DNA of 8,595 bases, taken from an uncultured Pseudomonadota bacterium (GTDB lineage Bacteria; Bdellovibrionota_B; Oligoflexia; Oligoflexales; CAILAO01). Shown in pieces: positions 1 to 5,932 of the stretch (position 1 is the stretch's first letter; each line of letters starts with the position of its first letter). The stretch lies in assembly GCA_903832105.1 (NCBI GenBank), contig CAILAO010000074.1, positions 1 through 8,595 on the forward strand. Direction: 5' to 3'. Under the pieces are notes generated by a model. The model had not been told where the DNA came from. It made no database searches and saw only the letters and a list, made by a program, of their open reading frames with translations. The position numbers and the translations under genes are program-made.

Positions 1-172
1 AGCTAACTTCAAGATCAAGTTTTCCATCTTGACCGAGAATCGGTGCTCCGTTTGCCTCGGTAAGGCGCGCTCCGTAAGATAGATTATATTCTTCAGCGTG
101 AGAAAAAGGCGCTAGTCCGATAGCACCGACGAAAAGAAATGTTATTGCAAAACTTTTATAGAAAGTATTCAT
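1..172 (-). CDS. Secreted protein, N-terminal fragment (cut by window start)
   Basis: Only the first 57 codons are present; the rest lies left of the window. The ATG at 172 is preceded by a strong Shine-Dalgarno, GAGGGGG, about 5 bases upstream. The product opens with a Sec signal peptide: MNTFYKSFAITFLF, then a hydrophobic stretch to about residue 24, and a likely SPase I site after SHA at residue 26. The mature start contains YGARLTEANGAPILG followed by a D-G-K-L-D-L stretch. This resembles the first beta-rich module of secreted adhesin or tail-fibre-like proteins (a 'G-x-L-T-D-x-N-G-x-P' start), but that family call is only an inference from one short motif. The protein is exported to the periplasm, outer membrane or outside. 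No gene overlaps it. An 18-base palindrome lies at 214-231 in its upstream region. Confidence 0.75.
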   Translation of the reverse strand, partial: MNTFYKSFAITFLFVGAIGLAPFSHAEEYNLSYGARLTEANGAPILGQDGKLDLEVS

Positions 173-213
173 GTGTACCCCCTCTTAATGCCTGTTCTCT
201 ATATAATGATCGG

Positions 214-231
214 AAGTTTTCTATAAAACTT
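214..231. repeat. 18-base palindrome upstream of the secreted-protein gene
   Basis: The sequence is AAGTTTTCTATAAAACTT: arms AAGTTTT and AAAACTT with a CTAT centre. It sits about 42 bases upstream of the leftward ATG at 172, near -10-like AT-rich sequence. A related, weaker inverted repeat, ACTTT-TATAG-AAAGT, lies at 152-166 inside codons 3-7 of that gene; on opposite strands the two share TTTTATAGAAA. This could be an operator pair or just AT-rich coincidence. Confidence 0.35.
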
Positions 232-476
232 TACCTAAAATTTCTTAATGCAGAATTTGTCTTTAAAATAAAGGGGTTCTAGTCCTTGTTTTTTTGACTT
301 TTCACGGATTAAGGCGATTTGGCCTCAACCACTGTGATTTGGTAAACTTTGATTTTCCCATTAAAATATAGCTCAAGAAACAATAAGTACGTATTTTCAG
401 TTGGTTCAAAGAATGTGAGAGAATAAGAAGTAATAGGGTGTTTTTGCTAGCCCCATTGTGACTATGTTGTTCAAAC

Positions 477-506
477 TTGACTTTAAACCCCTACTGACAT
501 TATAGT
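477..506 (+). promoter_or_regulatory. Putative sigma70 promoter for the cysteine-rich small protein
   Basis: A -35 box TTGACT (477-482) and a -10 box TATAGT (501-506) are separated by 18 bases, each with 5 of 6 consensus positions. Transcription would start near 512-514, giving a leader of about 65 bases before the ATG at 578. Confidence 0.45.
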
Positions 507-577
507 TCGCCGCGAAAACAGTGGTTTTGCAAGTCTCCTTTTCTTCAGCATGGCACCAGGGCATTTTGGAGATCTTC

Positions 578-802
578 ATGGCTAAGAAAGTTTTGCTCTT
601 TGCAGTTATTCTACTTTCCGTCGGACAGTATGGATCAACATCAGGAGTTCCGACTCCCACTGAAAGTTGTTTTCCTGAAGAAGACTGCGATTGTTCGAGT
701 TGCTTCTACTCGAATTTTGTTGATGATGAATGTCAGTGTGAGTGTACGCCCACCGGTCGAACAATATGCACACCGCCGGCAGAAACGGCTCAGTTTTTAT
801 AG
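578..802 (+). CDS. Small secreted cysteine-rich protein (74 aa)
   Basis: The ATG at 578 was chosen over an in-frame GTG at 521 because GGAG (568-571) lies 6 bases upstream and because the translation then begins with a signal peptide: MAKK, a hydrophobic core at residues 5-15, then a small polar region to about residue 23. The mature part of about 50 residues has eight cysteines (31, 37, 39, 42, 52, 54, 56, 64), including C-x-C and C-x-C-x-C clusters. It is strongly acidic, with a single basic residue, Arg61. The even cysteine number fits four disulfides outside the cytoplasm, though metal binding is possible. I recognise no family. Its last 13 bases overlap the 3' end of the convergent caspase gene. 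It could be a secreted toxin-like peptide, a protease substrate or inhibitor, or a structural surface peptide; nothing in the sequence decides among these. Confidence 0.7.
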   Translation: MAKKVLLFAVILLSVGQYGSTSGVPTPTESCFPEEDCDCSSCFYSNFVDDECQCECTPTGRTICTPPAETAQFL

Positions 803-1632
803 ATAAAAACCAAATCGTTCACAACTTCCTCTACGGGAAATCCTTTATATAAAGGCGTATGATAGTATTCCCTCGGTAAGCCAGTTTCGTGGTCGATCCT
901 GCTCTCTTCGATCGTTCTCTCGATCGTTATATCAGCTAACTCTTTCAATGTGGCATTGGGGTTGCTTTTTCGGATTTCCGCAAGTGACATCCTGAGAGAA
1001 TAGGTGAAAGCACCCCCGTATTCGGCGCCAAGATCGGCCGATCCTTCGTTTTTTTGTGAGGAAGCCATCACGAAAGCTTGCTGATAAAGTTTACCATCAC
1101 GTTCTTTTAGTAAAGGTTCATAAAGGGTTTTCTTGACCCATTCACTTTCGTTGATGATTTGGGCGTCACCGTCAACGATGTGCCCGCTTTCGCAAGCATC
1201 CACGAAGACCAAAAGACGTTTTAGGGGGACATTACCGCGTGCTTTCTTAATCGCTGAAGCTACTTCGTAAAACGATAAAAACCCGGTTCCCGTGTCGAGA
1301 GAGCCGCCGGCACCATGTCCGGAATAATACCAGAAGAGGGAATCAATATTTTTAACTCCCTTCGAGGTTGTTTCTAGAATTTTGCTTTTTGTTGCCTGAT
1401 CGTCGGTGACCGTCTTGAAGTGGAAGTTGAATTGGGGGTCAATAAGGACTTTATTGAGTTCCGCAATGTCAGTCTTCACTCCGGGTAAGTTTTGGGGGGA
1501 GCCGAAGAGTAGAGCTAGGTTTTTGCCATTTTCAGAGAATCCTAGGCCTTTGATTGAGGACATCGAATGATCGATCGAACCGCAATTTGATAAAAAGAAA
1601 ACAAATAGGAAAAGATGGTAGAAATTCTTCAT
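790..1632 (-). CDS. Lipoprotein caspase-like (C14) cysteine peptidase
   Basis: This 280-residue protein has a lipoprotein signal: hydrophobic residues 6-14, then L-S-N-C with the lipidated Cys17. Asn at -1 is not the usual Gly/Ala/Ser. The residue after Cys17 is Gly rather than Asp, which favours outer-membrane sorting. Residues about 38-215 form a caspase/metacaspase p20 domain with the catalytic His106 in YYSGHG and Cys147 in VDACESG; GAFTYSLR near 207-214 is typical of the family. Asp55 (in G-V-K-T-D) and Asp145 (D-x-C) match the two S1-pocket aspartates known in metacaspases, which suggests cleavage after Arg or Lys. AGGGGGA precedes the ATG. It is divergent from the channel gene and convergent, by a 13-base overlap, with the cysteine-rich gene. 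The peptidase fold is certain; substrate and process are unknown. An extracytoplasmic location argues against a cytosolic cell-death role. Confidence 0.9.
   Translation of the reverse strand: MKNFYHLFLFVFFLSNCGSIDHSMSSIKGLGFSENGKNLALLFGSPQNLPGVKTDIAELNKVLIDPQFNFHFKTVTDDQATKSKILETTSKGVKNIDSLFWYYSGHGAGGSLDTGTGFLSFYEVASAIKKARGNVPLKRLLVFVDACESGHIVDGDAQIINESEWVKKTLYEPLLKERDGKLYQQAFVMASSQKNEGSADLGAEYGGAFTYSLRMSLAEIRKSNPNATLKELADITIERTIEESRIDHETGLPREYYHTPLYKGFPVEEVVNDLVFIYKN
793..810. terminator. Possible weak bidirectional terminator at convergent gene ends
   Basis: GTTTTTATAGATAAAAAC is an inverted repeat with 8-base arms around AG. It spans the stop codon of the cysteine-rich gene and the last codons of the caspase gene. 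Just upstream on the plus strand, GCCG (775-778) and CGGC (786-789) can form a short stem followed three bases later by GTTTTT. The stem is only 4 bp, so intrinsic termination is plausible but weak. Confidence 0.3.
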
Positions 1633-1765
1633 GGTTTCCCCCTGTCTCTAGTGTTGATCCATACCTGCTAGAATCCTGCGTCTTCAACTCTTTGTCAACA
1701 GAAGTGTTCGGTCTCTTTTACATGATCGTTACTTATTGATATTATAGAAATTATTGGAGGTAGCC
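1633..1765. promoter_or_regulatory. Shared divergent control region between caspase and channel genes
   Basis: These 133 bases must hold the promoters of both genes. Rightward: TTTACA (1717-1722), a 17-base gap, then TATTAT (1740-1745), which would give a very short leader ending in GGAGG (1756-1760). Leftward: a perfect -35 TTGACA (1698 down to 1693) with a poor -10 GATTCT 17 bases on; alternatively a perfect TATAAT (1746 down to 1741) lies back to back with the rightward -10 but lacks a good -35. Confidence 0.4.
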
Positions 1766-3079
1766 GTGAGTTATATCATTTCGCACGATAGCAGAGCGAA
1801 AAATAGCTGGAATCTTATCGTCATCTTTTGCAGCATTTTATTCGCGATCGTTCAGTCGTACAGGCTGACTTTTAGTGATGACCACCCTGATATTATCTAT
1901 TGGACCTGTATCGGTATTTTCGCACTCGATATTGTTTTGAATTTTAATTTTGCAGTGAGGATCGGATTAAAACTATTTAACGACTACCCAAGTATTGCCC
2001 GGAACTATTTGAAGGGCTGGTTTTTTATCGATTTGCTGGCAGCTATCCCGTTTAGCGGCATCCTATATCCTTTAACTTCGGAAGCGGTGATCGATAAAAA
2101 TCTTCTCCTTTTTACGATCGCGATTAGAATTTTACCACTTTTTAAAATTATAAAAGTTTTGCGTTTATTGAAAGAGGTCCAGGAAAACCTTGGAATCAGC
2201 CCAGGGATTATGCGGTTGACAAACTTCGCCTATCTTTTCATTCATACCGTGCATTTCATGTCGCTTGGTTGGATTATTATTGGTGCCGCAGAAGTGAATC
2301 GAACACCTGTTGATCAATATATCAGGTCTCTTTATTGGTGCATTACAACCATCGCAACGATTGGTTACGGGGACTACTTCCCGAATCATGAGGTTAATAT
2401 CCAGATTCTGTACACGATCGTTGTCCAGATTTTTGGCGTAGGCATGTACGGTTATATCATCGGAAACATTTCGACCTTGGTTGCCAATCTTGACATTGCT
2501 AGGGCTAATTATCAGAAGAAGATGGAAGAGATTGATGACTATATGCGGTCTAAGGATATGCCTAAAACCTTACAAGGGCGGGTAAAAGACTACTATTACT
2601 ATCTATGGGAAACGCGTAAGAGCGTGTCGTCAATTTCGTTTTTATCCGAACTGCCGCATACCTTGCACATGAATATTTTATTGCATCTAAATAAGGAAGT
2701 GCTAGAGAAGGTAGAGCTCTTCAAAAATGCGGATGAAATTTTTATTCGCGAGATCGTGCATCTTTTAAAACCGCTAGTATACTTGCCGGATGATTTTATT
2801 ATCATGCAAGGTGAGTATGGTGATTGCATGTACTTTTTAAATGCGGGAACTGTTGATGTATTAGTGGGTGGGAAAAAAGTTGTGACTCTTGGAGCTGGTT
2901 CGCCCTTTGGAGAAACAGCTTTAATTCAGGGGGAGAAAAGAACGGCAAGTATTCAGGCTGTAGCACATTGCGAGGTTTATCGTCTTGATAAAGATGATTT
3001 CGACAATTTGAGAAAGAAGTATCCGGAGTTTGATGAACAAATTAAGAAGATTGTCGAGGAAAGGCTTACGAAGAAATAG
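1766..3079 (+). CDS. Cyclic-nucleotide-binding six-TM potassium channel (SthK/HCN type)
   Basis: The GTG at 1766 is the likely start: GGAGG lies 5 bases upstream, whereas the in-frame TTG at 1754 overlaps that site. The 437-residue product has the full animal-like HCN/CNG/EAG layout known from bacterial SthK. S1 is about 15-33, S2 42-64, S3 84-103 (GWFFIDLLAAIPF). S4 is 112-137 with Arg121, Lys127, Lys130, Arg133 and Lys136; the last four are three residues apart. S5 is 153-174, the pore has filter TIGYGD (198-203), and S6 is 209-241. A C-linker (about 245-320) leads to a cyclic-nucleotide-binding domain (about 320-425). Its phosphate-binding cassette starts FGETAL (381-386) and contains Arg392 in RTAS. 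The filter predicts K+ selectivity and the cassette predicts cAMP or cGMP binding; which one, and the direction of gating, cannot be read from sequence. It is an inner-membrane tetramer by homology. Confidence 0.93.
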   Translation: MSYIISHDSRAKNSWNLIVIFCSILFAIVQSYRLTFSDDHPDIIYWTCIGIFALDIVLNFNFAVRIGLKLFNDYPSIARNYLKGWFFIDLLAAIPFSGILYPLTSEAVIDKNLLLFTIAIRILPLFKIIKVLRLLKEVQENLGISPGIMRLTNFAYLFIHTVHFMSLGWIIIGAAEVNRTPVDQYIRSLYWCITTIATIGYGDYFPNHEVNIQILYTIVVQIFGVGMYGYIIGNISTLVANLDIARANYQKKMEEIDDYMRSKDMPKTLQGRVKDYYYYLWETRKSVSSISFLSELPHTLHMNILLHLNKEVLEKVELFKNADEIFIREIVHLLKPLVYLPDDFIIMQGEYGDCMYFLNAGTVDVLVGGKKVVTLGAGSPFGETALIQGEKRTASIQAVAHCEVYRLDKDDFDNLRKKYPEFDEQIKKIVEERLTKK

Positions 3080-3183
3080 GGCCTAAAATGTTAGAAAAAC
3101 TAGTTCTTTAAAAAAATGATCGTGTGTGTTTTTAAAAGAAGATATATTGGTTTTAGCATAGAAATCAAAATTTAGAGGTGAGT

Positions 3184-3951
3184 ATGAAAATTTTACTGCT
3201 TGTGATGGCTTGCTTTTTAGCTGTTGGTTGCAAAACAATGAATGGAAAAAACGGCTTAAAGGACGGCGTCACCAAGGATGGAACAGTTGGACCTGGAGGC
3301 ATTTGCAAAAGAGATGCTTTATGTCAAGATGGGCTGCGATGTCGGATGCGTAATTTGAATCCTGACGCTGCGGGTGTCTGCGTAAAGCAAGATGAGCCCG
3401 GAGTAAAAGGCGAAGTCTGTGGTGGAATGACAGGTGTGACATGTCACAAGACTTTGACATGTCGTGTTGAGGCTGCTGATCCAGCACAGAGAGGTTATTG
3501 CGTGTCTCCTATTGCCACGAATTGCCCGGATACCGAATCAATCGTTCGCGCCATTGCGAATTGTCAAACGAGTAGCAATGGTAAGGCTGTTAGTTATAAG
3601 AGCGAGATGGCCGAGCAGTTTCATATTTGCCAGATTGACAGAGCTTTGATTGATGTATGGAGCCTCTTTAGGACAAGACTTGGGTATCAGTATAAGGCTC
3701 CAAATTTATTTTTGGAACACCCAGCTTCTGGAAATAGCGAAGGCGTCGAAGCTTCAAAACAGTATTGCGAGCAGCTTGGAGGAAAGGTGGTTTCCCTTAC
3801 TAGGGACAGTGAAGCGGGAGAGGAAGAGACGCGAAACATCAAAATATGCAGCTTTTCAGACTGTTCTTCAATTTATGTTGAGACGTTGTTCCTAGGGCCA
3901 AATAATTCGGGGAATGCAAAACTTACAGCTATTTTGAAGCATGAAGGATAG
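3184..3951 (+). CDS. Cysteine-rich lipoprotein with two 4-Cys repeats and a DUF333-like C-terminus
   Basis: The ATG at 3184 is preferred over the GTG at 3178: GAGG (3175-3178) sits 5 bases before it and overlaps the GTG. The 255-residue product starts with a lipoprotein signal ending A-V-G-C (Cys16, next residue Lys). Two tandem repeats follow: Cys41-47-53-66 and Cys79-87-93-106, each C-x5/7-C-x5-C-x12-C with G-V-C-V or G-Y-C-V at the end. Residues about 114-165 are unrecognised and contain Cys114, 127 and 149. Residues about 176-240 resemble DUF333 (P-A-S, then Y-C-x2-L-G-G-K, then I-C-x-F-x-D). That match is by eye and moderate. It lies 104 bases after the channel gene in the same direction; I see no clear terminator or strong promoter in the gap (TATATT at 3143-3148 lacks a -35), so co-transcription is possible. 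Function unknown; probably an outer-membrane-anchored, disulfide-stabilised surface or periplasmic protein. Confidence 0.8.
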   Translation: MKILLLVMACFLAVGCKTMNGKNGLKDGVTKDGTVGPGGICKRDALCQDGLRCRMRNLNPDAAGVCVKQDEPGVKGEVCGGMTGVTCHKTLTCRVEAADPAQRGYCVSPIATNCPDTESIVRAIANCQTSSNGKAVSYKSEMAEQFHICQIDRALIDVWSLFRTRLGYQYKAPNLFLEHPASGNSEGVEASKQYCEQLGGKVVSLTRDSEAGEEETRNIKICSFSDCSSIYVETLFLGPNNSGNAKLTAILKHEG

Positions 3952-3961
3952 AAGATATTTT

Positions 3962-3989
3962 GATTCCGCTGGAGTCTTTCGGCAGAATC
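3962..3989 (-). terminator. Hairpin at the end of the leftward operon
   Basis: Read leftward, GATTCTGC (3989-3982) pairs with GCGGAATC (3969-3962), an 8-bp stem with one G-U pair and a 12-base loop, beginning at the peptidase stop codon. The stem is followed by AAAATATC rather than a T-run, so it is not a classical intrinsic terminator. It also sits in the 37-base gap between two convergent genes. Confidence 0.28.
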
Positions 3990-5575
3990 TACTCGGAACC
4001 TGCCTTGCCTAGTCGTTTCCAACCAGCAGATCCTCGTAAGAGAAGCTCCGCAAAAGTGGTATCGAGTGGTCTTAAAAGTCCGTCAGATGAAACATCACCG
4101 CTTTGGGAAATGCTGCTGACAAGGCGCTTGATCGAATCTTTTCCATAATAAGTTTCAAGGGTCATGAAGAGGAAGAGGCTTTGCTTGTATGCTCGATCTG
4201 CCTTAACCTTTTCAAAAGCAGTAAATGGTGTTTCGAATTCTGAGGAGGTTAAAAAAGCCCCAGGTTTTGCCGTTGCTTGAAAAGGCGAGCACGAAGAGCC
4301 GCATTCGACGCGTTGTGCGAGACCTTCCTCAAACCACGGGGGAAAAGTTCTGGCGTCAGAGTTCTTGGAGAGTAGCGCATGTGATAGCTCATGACGTAAG
4401 ATTCGCCTGACTAGGCTCTTTGAGTCTTCTGTGCCTTTTTCATCTTCAACGGGGATTCTAATCCGTCCATCAAAAAGACCGACCATCCAGTCTGGGCCCT
4501 CTCCAATGACCTTGCGGAAGGTTTTTCCAGCAGGATAAAGGATGACCTCGATTGGGGTGCCAGGTAAGGAAAACCCAAATTGTTCAACATATTCGCCAAG
4601 GGAAGACTCGAGTGTATCGAGCGAAAACGACGCGACCTCTTCATGTTCGGTAGCGCGATAGGTTAACGCGAAATTGTTGGACGCAGTAACAATCTGAAAA
4701 TGACCCTCTTTTTCCTTTTCACGCATGCTCGACAGTCGTCGGCGGATGTCTTCCTTTTGCTTTGTAGTTGATTCTTTAGGATCAGATGATGGTTCTGGAG
4801 TGTCAAAGGCGGATTTTTCACGAGGTGCCGCTGTTTCTTGGGTGTTATGGGTGCCAGCGGCACCTTCGATTTGCGCAAGGGCGTTTTCAAGAATTTCCGT
4901 CGCCGAGCGGTAGTTCCCGAGAGATTCCAGATTTTCCGCCTGGAAAAGCTTCATTTGGAGATCGTGAGGTGCGCTTTTTAGATAGAAATCAAATTGATCT
5001 TCGGCAGCATCGAAAAGAGCTGTTTTAAAGTAACAATATGCAAGGCCTTTAGCGGTCTCAGAGGTACGTTTAAGAGATTCCCCACGACGGAAAATTTTGA
5101 TTGCTTCATCACATTTTCCAAGTTTTAGTTGCGACCAACCGGCACTGAGTAAAATAACGGGCATTTGCTTCTGTAACCACGCTTTAAATGCGGCATTGAG
5201 ACTGTCGTCGTTTGAGTATTTATCGGCTAGTTGAAGGGTCGTCCCATAGTCTCCCGTATTAAATCGGACTTGAATATCACGCATCGCGTCAGTTTCCGCA
5301 GGAGGCATAGAAGGAAGATCTTCCACTTCGGGAAGTCGGGCCTCTGCTCTTGGCTTAGAATCTGTTGGAGAGGGTGTTGAATCGGATTTTAAATCTGTTT
5401 GGGCAGGCTGCTTCTGGATGTTGGTGATTTTCATTGCTGCGCTAGTAAAACTTCCAAAGCTACTGAAGGGGATCCAACCCAAAATGGGTCGATATTTTGC
5501 GGTCGCGAACCAAGAGTACCCGATAACAGATACGAGGAAGGCCAAAGCTATGACTTGGATACGGTTTTTATTCAT
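3989..5575 (-). CDS. Membrane-anchored TPR protein with gluzincin (peptidase MA-like) domain
   Basis: This 528-residue protein has one N-terminal membrane anchor (about 7-25, after MNKNR), placing the rest outside the cytoplasm. Residues 55-97 are a Pro/Ser/Glu-rich linker. Residues about 100-235 are helical and fit TPR-like repeats (for example G-L-A-Y-C-Y-F-K at 177-184 and A-E-D-Q-F-D-F-Y at 191-198), followed by a second polar linker at 238-275. The C-terminal domain (about 290-510) carries HELSH (395-399) and W-F-E-E-G-L-A (414-420). In the peptidase-MA/gluzincin family these give zinc ligands His395, His399 and Glu417, with Glu396 as catalyst. All are intact, so an active zinc peptidase is expected. 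AAGG lies 8 bases before the ATG. The gene starts inside the end of the preceding 94-codon ORF (overlap ATGAATAA), which suggests translational coupling. Substrate unknown; envelope protein turnover or processing is an inference. Confidence 0.87.
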   Translation of the reverse strand: MNKNRIQVIALAFLVSVIGYSWFATAKYRPILGWIPFSSFGSFTSAAMKITNIQKQPAQTDLKSDSTPSPTDSKPRAEARLPEVEDLPSMPPAETDAMRDIQVRFNTGDYGTTLQLADKYSNDDSLNAAFKAWLQKQMPVILLSAGWSQLKLGKCDEAIKIFRRGESLKRTSETAKGLAYCYFKTALFDAAEDQFDFYLKSAPHDLQMKLFQAENLESLGNYRSATEILENALAQIEGAAGTHNTQETAAPREKSAFDTPEPSSDPKESTTKQKEDIRRRLSSMREKEKEGHFQIVTASNNFALTYRATEHEEVASFSLDTLESSLGEYVEQFGFSLPGTPIEVILYPAGKTFRKVIGEGPDWMVGLFDGRIRIPVEDEKGTEDSKSLVRRILRHELSHALLSKNSDARTFPPWFEEGLAQRVECGSSCSPFQATAKPGAFLTSSEFETPFTAFEKVKADRAYKQSLFLFMTLETYYGKDSIKRLVSSISQSGDVSSDGLLRPLDTTFAELLLRGSAGWKRLGKAGSE

Positions 5576-5852
5576 GTCTAAAACCTTGATATAGCGTCAA
5601 AAAGCCCGATTTTAAAAAACTGTCTACATTTTTGACAGCTGTTTGATAAGTCGCAGGTCCCCCTCCAAAATACACTACTGTTAAACTCGAATTATAAAGC
5701 ACTTTTTCCTTAACTCGTTGAAATTTCGATCCATCCTCTTTTTGGCACATATGCTGCATTTCTCCAGATGCCGATGAAATTGTCGGCCGGAGCTGGTTGG
5801 TTGGCCACATTTGTTTGTCGTTCCTGACAAGCTGTCTGTTGTTGCTCTTCAC
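5568..5852 (-). CDS. Hypothetical small protein (94 aa), coupled to the peptidase gene
   Basis: This frame fills most of an otherwise empty 357-base gap inside the leftward cluster and ends by overlapping the peptidase start by 8 bases, which is typical of real operon genes. The first in-frame start is GTG at 5852, with only a weak purine-rich AAGAGAG about 4 bases upstream; internal ATGs at codons 15, 32 and 35 are alternatives. The N-terminal half is basic and polar. The C-terminal half (VLYNSSLTVVYFGGG near 51-65, then Y-Q-T-A-V-K-N-V) looks like a small folded domain. There is no signal peptide or transmembrane segment, and one cysteine (Cys36). I recognise no family. If the GTG start is wrong, the true product could be about 60 residues. 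Confidence 0.5.
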   Translation of the reverse strand: MKSNNRQLVRNDKQMWPTNQLRPTISSASGEMQHMCQKEDGSKFQRVKEKVLYNSSLTVVYFGGGPATYQTAVKNVDSFLKSGFLTLYQGFRHE

Positions 5853-5917
5853 TGTTCTCTCTTGCCGTTGAATGCTCTCTTTCCCTTACCGAACTCAGCT
5901 AACCAGCTCGCCGACAT
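5849..5917 (-). CDS. Possible 22-codon ORF before the 94-aa ORF
   Basis: An ATG at 5917 follows the upstream gene's stop by 15 bases and opens a 22-residue basic frame starting MSASWLAEFGKGKRAF. Its TGA overlaps the GTG of the 94-codon ORF as GTGA. GGGAGG directly abuts the ATG with no spacing, which would make initiation poor. It could be a coupling leader, the true N-terminus of the next ORF if a -1 frameshift occurs, or chance. No known family. Confidence 0.2.
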   Translation of the reverse strand: MSASWLAEFGKGKRAFNGKREQ

Positions 5918-5932
5918 CCTCCCAAAATCACG

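Larger units (their letters stand above)
173..577. other. 405-base AT-rich intergenic region
   Basis: This spacer separates the leftward secreted-protein gene from the rightward cysteine-rich gene. The part near 172 holds the leftward gene's Shine-Dalgarno, -10-like AT-rich sequence around 198-207 and the palindrome at 214-231. The 470-510 part holds the best rightward promoter candidate. Between about 240 and 470 I see no convincing gene, RNA fold or repeat beyond short AT-rich runs. An 84-codon leftward reading frame at 406-660 has no ribosome binding site and runs through the start of the cysteine-rich gene, so it was not called. Confidence 0.6.

Noticed and set aside
521..577. In-frame GTG at 521 extending the cysteine-rich protein by 19 residues
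   Set aside because: The extension would bury the signal peptide, and the ATG at 578 has its own GGAG at good spacing.
406..660. 84-codon leftward frame
   Set aside because: It has no ribosome binding site, overlaps the supported cysteine-rich gene and its promoter, and reads as composition noise.
893..932. Short direct repeat containing CGATCGTT
   Set aside because: It lies inside the caspase coding frame and is explained by the similar codons of an I-T-I-E-R-T-I-E-E stretch.
1754..1765. TTG start adding four residues (M-E-V-A) to the channel
   Set aside because: The TTG overlaps the GGAGG ribosome binding site that is correctly spaced for the GTG at 1766.
3080..3140. Terminator after the channel gene
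   Set aside because: Only an all-A/T stem (TTTAAAAA / TTTTTAAA, 14-base loop) and the 8-base palindrome AACTAGTT are present, with no GC stem and T-run.
578..3951. CBASS-like or abortive-infection defence system (caspase plus cyclic-nucleotide receptor)
   Set aside because: No nucleotidyltransferase/cyclase or other defence gene is present, and the caspase has a lipoprotein signal placing it outside the cytoplasm.
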